DNA from: Maribacter caenipelagi
GTDB lineage: Bacteria; Bacteroidota; Bacteroidia; Flavobacteriales; Flavobacteriaceae
Assembly: GCF_004364175.1 (NCBI RefSeq)
Contig: NZ_SNZW01000014.1
Span: forward strand, 1 to 64,000
Direction of reading: 5' to 3'
Length of the DNA stretch: 64,000 nucleotides
How positions within the stretch are numbered: position 1 is the first letter of the stretch; every line of letters starts with the position of its first letter. The notes beneath the pieces were generated by a model. It did not search any database. It saw nothing but the letters and a program-made list of their open reading frames with translations, and was not told the DNA's origin. The translations under genes were made by a program, and so were the position numbers. Of this stretch, positions 26,159 through 33,770 are shown piece after piece.

Positions 26159-27465
26159 TGAGGAAAACGTTTATACATATCATTCTTTTGACCCTATTAG
26201 CCGGTATTGTTCGTGTTAGTGGTCAAGATACTGCTGGTAATTTCGATACTGCATATGCATTGGCGTATGAGGGCAAAACCAATACTGCACATAATATGCT
26301 GTATTTAATGATTAACAAGCCTGCTACCGATATAAATACTTCTATATTATGGGCGAGTACATTGAGCTGGCGAGGTGATTATGATTTAGCACGTACCGAA
26401 TTCAACGCTATATTATCAACTAATAAGAATAATAGAGAAGTATGGATTTCTGCGGTTAAAAACGAACTGTATGCTAAAAACTATGCTACAGCATTGGGAC
26501 TGGCAAATAAAGCATTGGCGAACATAGAAAATGATAAAGAACTAAAAAGGCTTCAGGCATTAGCTAAAGTTGGTATTACTAGTTTGTCGTATGCCAAAGA
26601 TGGTTGGTATAATGTCGATAGCGCTGTTAAAACTAAATTAGTAGGCGCTAAAAAATCAAAAAAAACGGAGGCGAAAGTTATTGATGATAAAAACGGTGAA
26701 TTATTAAGAAAAACGCCAGTGACAGAAGAGAAACTCAAAAATTCTGTAATGGTCAATAGTTCAGTTACGTTTTATGACCAACGTTTTGATCCTATTACCA
26801 CGTCTAGTATTGCTTACAAAAGACAAACTCCTTTTGGATCAATTATCCCAAGAATAAATAATAGCAATAGAGTTGGTAAGAACGGAATTCAGTTAGACCT
26901 CGATTTGTATCCTAAAATTGCTAAGGGGTTCTATGCCTATGTAAATTATGGATATTCTGAATCTGACCTATACCCCAATCACAAAATGGGTAGCGATGTG
27001 TATTATAATCATAAAAGTGGTGTTGAGTTTTCTGCCGGTGGTAGATTTATAAATTTTGCGACTAAAGATGTCAAATCAATTACCAACTCTTTAGGTTATT
27101 ATAAGGGAAACTATTATTTCTCGCTACGCTCATATATAACGCCTGAGTCTAATAAGCTTACTAGGGTCTCGGGTAACTTACTAGTACGTAAATATTTAAA
27201 GGATGCCGAAAATTATATGGGTTTAAATGTAGGTTATGGTTTTTCACCTGAGTTGAGACAGTTTACTTCGGGCGATCAATTGTTGGCAGAAACACTTTTG
27301 TATATCGAATCGCAACGATTAAGCTTTGAATATCAATTTACCAGTAAAAATAACCTTAGTGCCTATAGAACTAATGTAGGGGTTTTGCGACAAGAGCAAT
27401 CTTTTGATCCTGGCAGCTATTTTTATTCTATATCTGCAGGTTTAACTTATGAGTTTAATTTTTAG
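26158..27465 (+). CDS. YaiO-type outer membrane beta-barrel with TPR domain
   Basis: The 435-residue protein has a signal peptide cleaved near VSGQD, a periplasmic TPR-like region (about 25-145), a short Lys-rich linker and a C-terminal beta-barrel (about 195-435) with alternating strands. It ends in LTYEFNF, with the aromatic last residue used for outer membrane insertion. This matches the YaiO family. TPR plus barrel is also the plan of PgaA, which exports poly-N-acetylglucosamine. Last gene of the operon; its end overlaps the convergent glycerophosphodiesterase gene by 11 bases. Confidence 0.82.
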   Translation: MRKTFIHIILLTLLAGIVRVSGQDTAGNFDTAYALAYEGKTNTAHNMLYLMINKPATDINTSILWASTLSWRGDYDLARTEFNAILSTNKNNREVWISAVKNELYAKNYATALGLANKALANIENDKELKRLQALAKVGITSLSYAKDGWYNVDSAVKTKLVGAKKSKKTEAKVIDDKNGELLRKTPVTEEKLKNSVMVNSSVTFYDQRFDPITTSSIAYKRQTPFGSIIPRINNSNRVGKNGIQLDLDLYPKIAKGFYAYVNYGYSESDLYPNHKMGSDVYYNHKSGVEFSAGGRFINFATKDVKSITNSLGYYKGNYYFSLRSYITPESNKLTRVSGNLLVRKYLKDAENYMGLNVGYGFSPELRQFTSGDQLLAETLLYIESQRLSFEYQFTSKNNLSAYRTNVGVLRQEQSFDPGSYFYSISAGLTYEFNF

Positions 27466-28747
27466 ACTGCATAGCAGATATCCACTTATCGGCATACATA
27501 CCGTACACCAAACCTAACTCATTATCGTAAACATATTGCTCATCTTTGCCTGCGTCGAAGTTGACGTTGAAAACATATACTTTAATGCCCGCATCTCTTA
27601 ATTGCAGCATCAATTTTTTCTGACTTGAGATTATTCTTCTTGAAACTGCAACGTGACTAACGTTATTGACTTTTAGAAAATTTACTTTATCACCTTTAAT
27701 AGCTAACAACGGTTCTTGAGAAATCATGGGGTGTATACCTTGCTCAGATGCCTTTTCTACTGCCATAACGCTAAATAGTTCCATTATTAGACGGTCTTTA
27801 TCTATAAACGAATCAGAGAAGGCTATTGGATCGTTCACCTTATCGGTAATCAAGGTCGCATCTGGGTGATTCTTAAACCAGGCATTAATTCCATCCATAT
27901 CTAAGGTCGTATAATCGCCATAAATTTTCTGTTTCATAAATTGGGCGTGAGTAGGAGGTAAGGTACCTGTATAATCTGTAAAACGTGCCCACATATTCCA
28001 ATCATGTGCCGCCACCAATTTACCGTCGGATGTTTCTATAATGTCCAATTCAAAATTTCGGAAGCCCTTTTTATAATTCTCATCTAAAGCATGTTTCGAG
28101 TTGGTAGATTTCACTCCGTTAATCTCTCCACCGGCATGGGCAATGTATCTATCTATATTTGATTCAAATTCATATACCTCTTTCGGAAAATAAATAGCAG
28201 TACTACCAACGGATGATGTAATACTTAAGGTTTCTGTGATGGAATTATCATTTACCTGTTCAGTAATAGTACCATTTATATTATGCATAATGTATGCTTG
28301 CCTTCCTTTTAAGGCGCTTAATTGTAGAAAGCCTAAATCAGATAACTGCTTTTCGAATCCTGTTAATTGTGCTGCTGCAGAATCATGTGCCAACATTGCA
28401 AAAATCGCCTTAGATTCTATCATTTGAGTAAGCACTTCTAAAAATGTTTTTACATCTTCTTTACTACCATAGGTATCAAAAGTTTTGAACTCCACTTTAT
28501 TATCTGCTTGTAGATGAACAATTGTTAATCCGCGTTCTATTGATTCGGTTTGAGAAGCATAAGAAAATGTACTTCGCTCATGAGTATTAAAACTATGACT
28601 ATTTAGAATTAATTCTAATGATTGTAAATTTTCAAATGAGGAATCTATAGTGCTTCTATTTTCTGCTTTTACGGGTTTCCAGATAAAAAGTAAAATTAAT
28701 AGAATAGGGACTTTATGGTTGAATAGTAGATGTGAGAATCTTGTCAT
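27455..28747 (-). CDS. Glycerophosphodiester phosphodiesterase-like protein
   Basis: The 430-residue protein has a signal peptide and an N-terminal region of about 200 residues without recognised fold. A GDPD barrel follows: RYIAHAGGEINGV, NFELDIIETSDGKLVAAHDW and a C-terminal VYVFNVN. The usual HRG opening reads HAG, but the E-x-D and H-D metal/acid-base residues are present. It would act outside the cytoplasm on glycerophosphodiesters. It is convergent with the polysaccharide operon that contains a phosphoglycerol transferase, so it may trim or recycle the same substituent. That link is inference. Confidence 0.82.
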   Translation of the reverse strand: MTRFSHLLFNHKVPILLILLFIWKPVKAENRSTIDSSFENLQSLELILNSHSFNTHERSTFSYASQTESIERGLTIVHLQADNKVEFKTFDTYGSKEDVKTFLEVLTQMIESKAIFAMLAHDSAAAQLTGFEKQLSDLGFLQLSALKGRQAYIMHNINGTITEQVNDNSITETLSITSSVGSTAIYFPKEVYEFESNIDRYIAHAGGEINGVKSTNSKHALDENYKKGFRNFELDIIETSDGKLVAAHDWNMWARFTDYTGTLPPTHAQFMKQKIYGDYTTLDMDGINAWFKNHPDATLITDKVNDPIAFSDSFIDKDRLIMELFSVMAVEKASEQGIHPMISQEPLLAIKGDKVNFLKVNNVSHVAVSRRIISSQKKLMLQLRDAGIKVYVFNVNFDAGKDEQYVYDNELGLVYGMYADKWISAMQSKN

Positions 28748-29053
28748 TGTAATTATATTTTCAGCTTAATCAAAGGTCTTGGAATATGATATACCATTTA
28801 TACTATTGTAAAAACGTAATTAGATCAATGGTATTGTAATGATAAATACCTTCTTCTTTATTTAAATAGGATGTTTAAGGTACTCTAGAAATAAAGCTAC
28901 ATGATTCTTTAATATAAAGGATTATTTACTTTCATTTCATTCTTAGAGAAATATCATTAGTGGGGAAACATACCTGATTTTTGAAGAATATCGTTAAAAT
29001 ACCAATAAATAGGATGAAATACCACTTGTGAAGCCTAGCCAATTACAGGGTTC

Positions 29054-29095
29054 ATAGGTTTTAGATGAGTAAACAACACTTTTTTATAGGTTTTA
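29054..29095. promoter_or_regulatory. Paired direct repeat ATAGGTTTTA
   Basis: Identical 10-mers at 29054-29063 and 29086-29095, 32 bases apart, close to three helical turns. They lie upstream of two tandem small genes in a 769-bp gap. They could be an operator; no regulator is known. The rest of 28748-29053 shows nothing recognisable. Confidence 0.3.
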
Positions 29096-29205
29096 CAACA
29101 TATTTAAATTAGTTCACCACATTTTGTTGTCACAGCCTTATCATCAGTATATATTTACTTCAAGATATGAATACCCAAATTAAGATTAACTTTTAAACCT
29201 ACAAT

Positions 29206-29304
29206 ATGCTTTACGACACCTACGGAGAAGAATACCTTTTGTTTCTTCAAGATTTAAATGAGATTCTTAGTATCAACGAATTAGCAGAGTTGGACTATAT
29301 GTAA
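29206..29304 (+). CDS. Small protein 1 of a tandem pair (32 aa)
   Basis: ATG at 29206 opens 32 codons. The product is acidic, contains FLQDLNEILSINELAELDYM and is predicted amphipathic. It shares the core F-x-Q-D-L-N-x-I-L with the next small gene, and the two start codons are 134 bases apart. No cysteine or signal peptide is present. Both genes precede a strong terminator, which supports an expressed transcript. A nine-codon frame (MNTQIKINF) lies 10 bases upstream. Function unknown. Confidence 0.55.
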   Translation: MLYDTYGEEYLLFLQDLNEILSINELAELDYM

Positions 29305-29339
29305 GAGTCAATCAAACCAAAACCAAAAAAAATACACCC

Positions 29340-29441
29340 ATGGCACACCAAAATCAAGATTTCTCATCGTATCAAAACTTTATTCAGGATCTTAATAGTA
29401 TCCTAGTAAACTTTAATATCAACAAATTGACCTATTCGTAG
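29340..29441 (+). CDS. Small protein 2 of a tandem pair (33 aa)
   Basis: ATG at 29340 opens 33 codons, ending with TAG at 29441. The sequence includes SSYQNFIQDLNSILVNFNI. It aligns with the preceding small protein over the central F-x-Q-D-L-N-x-I-L segment and diverges at both ends, as expected for a duplicated gene under selection on its core. A terminator hairpin follows 21 bases later. No family recognised. Candidates are a peptide signal, a small regulator or a membrane-active peptide; the sequence does not decide. Confidence 0.55.
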   Translation: MAHQNQDFSSYQNFIQDLNSILVNFNINKLTYS

Positions 29442-29462
29442 TGTTCCCAAACATTATGTAAA

Positions 29463-29500
29463 AAGAAAGCGCCCGTTTATAACGGGCGCTTTCTTTTTTT
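29463..29500 (+). terminator. Strong intrinsic terminator
   Basis: AGAAAGCGCCCGTT / AACGGGCGCTTTCT with a T run. It follows the small genes and also lies 3' of the convergent rpoD gene. Confidence 0.9.
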
Positions 29501-29516
29501 AAAACAATAATAAAGT

Positions 29517-30380
29517 CTAGCCTAAATACGTCTTTAACAATTTACTTCTAGAGGCATGGCGTAATTTACGAATTGCCTTTTCACGAATTTGACGTACACG
29601 TTCTCTTGTTAGATCGAATGTCTGTCCAATTTCTGCCAAAGTCATAGATTGTTGATCACCGATGCCATAATAAAGTTTAACAACATCAGCCTCTCTTGGC
29701 GATAATGTATCTAAAGCTCTATTGATTTCAGTATTCAAAGACTGTTGTAATAAAATATTATCTGGTCTTGGAGACTCTCCTGAACGTAATACGTCATATA
29801 GGTTAGAATCTTCGCCTTCACGTAAAGGTGCATCCATAGATACGTGTCTACCTGAATTCTTAAGTGATTGTTTCACTTCAGAAACCGTCATTTCTAATTC
29901 TTTTGCAATTTCTTCTGGAGAAGGCGGACGTTCATGTGCCTGCTCTAAATAAGAAAATGTCTTTTTGATTTTATTTATAGAACCAATTTTGTTCAACGGT
30001 AAACGAACAACTCTAGATTGTTCAGCCAAAGCTTGTAATATAGATTGTCTGATCCACCAAACGGCATAGGATATAAACTTAAATCCTCTTGTTTCGTCAA
30101 ATCTTTTTGCTGCTTTAACTAAGCCTAAATTTCCTTCATTAATTAAATCTGGTAATTTAAGACCTTGATTTTGATATTGTTTTGCTACGGAAACCACGAA
30201 CCTTAAATTTGCAGTGGTTAATTTCTCCAAAGCTGCTTGACTACCTTCACGAATCTTCTGCGCCAGTTCTACCTCTTCATTCGCTGTAATCAAATCAATT
30301 TTACTGATATCTTGCAAATATTTATCCAGTGATTTCGACTCACGATTCGTTACCTGCTTGATAATCTTTAGTTGCCTCAT
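29517..30380 (-). CDS. rpoD: Primary sigma factor RpoD (short Bacteroidota type)
   Basis: The 287-residue protein is a group 1 sigma-70 lacking the long N-terminal region 1.1. Region 1.2 begins [15 protein letters not shown]. Region 2 contains [35 protein letters not shown] and [14 protein letters not shown]. Region 3 starts [10 protein letters not shown], and region 4 ends in the helix-turn-helix [19 protein letters not shown]. It directs RNA polymerase to the TAnnTTTG promoters seen in this window. It is monocistronic, with a terminator 16 bases after its stop. Confidence 0.96.
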   Translation of the reverse strand: MRQLKIIKQVTNRESKSLDKYLQDISKIDLITANEEVELAQKIREGSQAALEKLTTANLRFVVSVAKQYQNQGLKLPDLINEGNLGLVKAAKRFDETRGFKFISYAVWWIRQSILQALAEQSRVVRLPLNKIGSINKIKKTFSYLEQAHERPPSPEEIAKELEMTVSEVKQSLKNSGRHVSMDAPLREGEDSNLYDVLRSGESPRPDNILLQQSLNTEINRALDTLSPREADVVKLYYGIGDQQSMTLAEIGQTFDLTRERVRQIREKAIRKLRHASRSKLLKTYLG

Positions 30381-30552
30381 ATGTGTGTATGGAATTTAGA
30401 AGTTGTACAAGTTTACAGTATACCGCTTTTTATCCGTATTTCCTAATGAATTTCACTATACTTCTACAGCATTTATTAGCTTTAACAAAGATTTAGCCTT
30501 TTAGGACATTGTTCCTGTAAAGCGTATTTTTGAATATAGACACTGAATTTTT

Positions 30553-31062
30553 ATGAGTAAACGGGCTTTAAAAACATACCTCTCCAAACTTCCAAAAAAG
30601 GCTTTGGAAGAACAAATCGTAGAGCTTTACGAGAAATTTCCGACCGTAAAAACTTATTACGATTTTGCATTTAACCCTAAAGAAGATAAATTGGTGCAAG
30701 ATGCAAAAGCTAAAATATCTAACGAATATTTTCCGCTCAAGAGAAGAAAACCTAAAGCCCGTAGGTCTGTCGCACAGAAATTTATTAAGCATTTCGTCAA
30801 GCTGGGGGTAGACCCACATTTAATTGCTGATGTTATGTGCTATAATCTCGAAATTGCACAAACCTTCTCGATGGAGAAGAATGTACCAGATTCTTTTTAT
30901 AGAAGTATGCTAAACTCATTTAACGAGGTTATTCAATTTACTACCGTTCAAGGTGTCTTTCCAGAATTTCGAGCGCGCATTTTAAACATATATACCGAAA
31001 CGCAAAATCAAAAGTGGCTTTTTGAGGATGAATTCTCAAAGGCTTTAGATATTATAGATTAG
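30553..31062 (+). CDS. DUF6155 family protein
   Basis: The 169-residue soluble protein matches the Bacteroidota DUF6155 pattern: SKRALKTYLSKLPKKALEEQ at the N-terminus, KVKTYYDF-type segment, ISNEYFPLKRRKPKARRSVA, then HFVKLGVDPHLIADVMCYN. It is basic and mainly helical; the function is unknown. A possible extended minus-10-type element TATTTTTG lies about 20 bases upstream. The next gene begins 3 bases after its stop, so they form an operon. Confidence 0.8.
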   Translation: MSKRALKTYLSKLPKKALEEQIVELYEKFPTVKTYYDFAFNPKEDKLVQDAKAKISNEYFPLKRRKPKARRSVAQKFIKHFVKLGVDPHLIADVMCYNLEIAQTFSMEKNVPDSFYRSMLNSFNEVIQFTTVQGVFPEFRARILNIYTETQNQKWLFEDEFSKALDIID

Positions 31063-31065
31063 TAT

Positions 31066-31995
31066 ATGGCAATAGTAGTTATTAGGCAGGATAATAAGAT
31101 AGATGTGTGGAAGAATGCCTTACAAAAGGCAGATAGTTCTATAAAGGTGTATAGCTATTTAGAGAGTCACCCAAAAGATGAAATAACCATGGCGGTCATC
31201 TGGAAGCATCCAACCGGTACGCTAGCAAATTACCCTAATTTAAAATGTATTGCATCTGCCGGTGCTGGTGTAGATTATATTTTTGAAGATAATACACGTC
31301 CTAAAAATATTCCTATAACACGTATAGTGGATACGTTTTTAGCGGGTGATATGTCTGAGCATATACTGAGTGTCTTACTTGCTTACCTTAAAAATTTAAA
31401 CATTTACAAGTTAGATCAAGTAGCACATGTATGGGAACCTAAAAGTTATTTACGAATTAAAGATGTAACTGTTGGTATTTTGGGTCTCGGTGAATTAGGT
31501 GCACTTACTGCTTCTGACCTTACCAGATTCGGATTCAAGGTACAAGGGTGGAGTAGGAGTAAAAAGAATATTGAGGGCGTAAGAACTTTTTTTGGTGCAG
31601 ATGAACAACAAGAGTTCTTGAAAACTACCAATGTGTTAGTCTGTCTGTTGCCACTAACAACAGCAACTGAAGGTATTCTAAACAAGGAGCTCTTGTCTCA
31701 GCTTCCTAAAAATGCATACGTTATTAATGTTGCCCGTGGCGGTCATCTAGTTGACGAAGATTTAATCGATTTATTAGATTCAGTTCATTTATCTGGAGCT
31801 TGTTTAGATGTTTACCATACAGAACCCTTGCCTAAAACCCATCCTTTTTGGGATCATAAAAGAGTGCACATGACTCCCCATTACGCAAGTGTTTCCGATA
31901 CCAATTCCGTAATTCCGCAGATTATTGAAAATTATAAAAGGTTGAATTCCGGAGAAAAATTGCAGAATTTAGTAGATTCTGACAAGGGCTACTAA
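31066..31995 (+). CDS. D-2-hydroxyacid dehydrogenase, GhrA-like
   Basis: The 309-residue protein has the GhrA subfamily layout: a short substrate domain with ASAGAGVDYI, the NAD(P) loop VGILGLGELGA, and catalytic Arg in INVARGGHLVDE, Glu in YHTEPLP and His in MTPHYAS. It probably reduces glyoxylate or hydroxypyruvate with NADPH in the cytoplasm. It lies 3 bases after the DUF6155 gene. Confidence 0.88.
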   Translation: MAIVVIRQDNKIDVWKNALQKADSSIKVYSYLESHPKDEITMAVIWKHPTGTLANYPNLKCIASAGAGVDYIFEDNTRPKNIPITRIVDTFLAGDMSEHILSVLLAYLKNLNIYKLDQVAHVWEPKSYLRIKDVTVGILGLGELGALTASDLTRFGFKVQGWSRSKKNIEGVRTFFGADEQQEFLKTTNVLVCLLPLTTATEGILNKELLSQLPKNAYVINVARGGHLVDEDLIDLLDSVHLSGACLDVYHTEPLPKTHPFWDHKRVHMTPHYASVSDTNSVIPQIIENYKRLNSGEKLQNLVDSDKGY

Positions 31996-32094
31996 TATTG
32001 TTTTTTTCAGGTTTTTTATTTCCTAGACCCATAAAAATCTTATAATTTTATAAGGTTTTTGCATTATTAACATAAATAAACGCCTACACACCTT

Positions 32095-33606
32095 TTGAAA
32101 TTACATAAAGAAACTGCTGAGAAAACCCTTTACGATTATCAAGAGGAAGATTTACATACTATTTTTAAGTATTTATATGAGAATGGCGATAATTCTAATT
32201 TGTTATACCAATTGCCTACCGGTGGTGGTAAAACGGTGGTATTTTCTGAGATTGCCAAACGCTACATCGCAAGAACCAATAAAAAGGTAATTGTACTAAC
32301 ACACCGTATAGAATTAAGTCAGCAAACGTCAAGAATGTTGAATGGCTTTGGTGTTAAGAACAAAATAATAAATAGCGAGGTCAAAGAGTGGCAAGATCAA
32401 GACGAGTTTATGTGTTTTGTGGCCATGGTCGAGACGCTTAACAATCGCTTGCAAGAAGAAAAGGTCGAGATTAATAATATCGGACTGGTAATAATTGATG
32501 AAGCGCATTACAACTCGTTCCGTAAACTTTTTAAATTCTTTGAAAACTCTGTTATTCTTGGGGTTACCGCTACTCCGCTAAGTTCCAACATAAAACTCCC
32601 CATGAAAGACAACTATAAAAAGTTGATTGTGGGCGAGTCAATTGAATCGTTGATTCAGAAAAAGTTCTTGGCAAAGGCAAATATGTATAATTATGATGTA
32701 AGCTTACAGAATTTAAAACTTGGTATAAGCGGTGATTATACGGTAAAATCTTCTGATGAATTATATGGTAACCACAGCATGCTTAATAAGCTTGTTTCTG
32801 CCTATACTGAAATTGGTAAAGGCACTAAAACGCTCATATTCAACAATGGTATAAACACGTCTAGATATGTTTGCGAGACCTTTAAAAAGGCAGGTTACAA
32901 TATTCGCCATTTAGACAATAAGAATAATGCCACTGAGCGAAAAGAGATACTAAAATGGTTTAAAGAAACACCTGATGCTATTCTTACATCTGTAAGTATT
33001 TTAACTACTGGTTTCGATGAACCAAGTGTAGAAACAATTATTCTTAATCGTGCTACACGTTCTTTAACGCTTTATTTTCAAATGATCGGTCGTGGTTCTA
33101 GATACCTTCCTCATAAAGAAGAATTCAACGTTATTGATATGGGGAACAATGTTGCCCGTTTCGGATTATGGAATGCAGGTATCGATTGGCAAGAGATTTT
33201 CCACTTTCCAGATTTTTACTTGGAGAACATTAAAAACGATGAAGAGATCGAACGAGAGTTCGTATATGAAATGCCTGCAGATCTACGAGCAGAATTTGCA
33301 AATTCGACAGACATAGATTTTGATATTAAAGCGGAATATAAAAAGAGTTTTGCCAATGGCGAAAAATCTAAACTGGTTCTTGAAAAGAGTATTCAGCAGC
33401 ATGCAAAAATATGTGTAGAAAATTCTGAAGATGTGTTTGATGCCCGTATTCTAGCGAAAAAATTAAAAGAAGAAATTAAGTATCGCGTACGCCAATATTC
33501 GTATTGTATTATGAACAATACCAAAAATTATAAAGAATGGCTAGAAGAGGATTATGAACGAAAATTGCGTTCTAAAATCTCTAAGATGTTCGCTGCAAAA
33601 ATGTAA
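32095..33606 (+). CDS. Superfamily 2 DEAD/DEAH-box helicase
   Basis: The 503-residue protein starts with TTG at 32095. Helicase motifs appear in order: QEEDLHTIFKYL (Q-like), motif I LPTGGGKTVVFSE, motif Ia VLTHRIEL, motif II VIIDEAHYNS, motif III GVTATPLSS, motif V TGFDEPSVETI and motif VI QMIGRGSRYLPHK. It resembles the ResIII/UvrB-like branch, without nuclease domain. The 150-residue C-terminal extension is basic and helical. No restriction or methylase gene is adjacent, so a defence role is not supported. Likely DNA or RNA unwinding. Confidence 0.88.
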   Translation: MKLHKETAEKTLYDYQEEDLHTIFKYLYENGDNSNLLYQLPTGGGKTVVFSEIAKRYIARTNKKVIVLTHRIELSQQTSRMLNGFGVKNKIINSEVKEWQDQDEFMCFVAMVETLNNRLQEEKVEINNIGLVIIDEAHYNSFRKLFKFFENSVILGVTATPLSSNIKLPMKDNYKKLIVGESIESLIQKKFLAKANMYNYDVSLQNLKLGISGDYTVKSSDELYGNHSMLNKLVSAYTEIGKGTKTLIFNNGINTSRYVCETFKKAGYNIRHLDNKNNATERKEILKWFKETPDAILTSVSILTTGFDEPSVETIILNRATRSLTLYFQMIGRGSRYLPHKEEFNVIDMGNNVARFGLWNAGIDWQEIFHFPDFYLENIKNDEEIEREFVYEMPADLRAEFANSTDIDFDIKAEYKKSFANGEKSKLVLEKSIQQHAKICVENSEDVFDARILAKKLKEEIKYRVRQYSYCIMNNTKNYKEWLEEDYERKLRSKISKMFAAKM

Positions 33607-33770
33607 TTTTTAAAGGTATTTGATATTCAGAATTATCTTTTATCTGGTTATCGATTTTATATTCTAAAGAGGTCTTTACTACCGGATTTTTAAAAATGGC
33701 GAGTCGGTTATTTATATCCGCAGAAGTTGGTTAAATTCAAGTGCTAGAACCACCAGAACTATTCCAACCA

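Noticed and set aside
32095-33606. Helicase as part of a restriction or other defence system
   Set aside because: No methylase, nuclease or other defence partner is adjacent. Neighbours are a dehydrogenase and a hydrolase.
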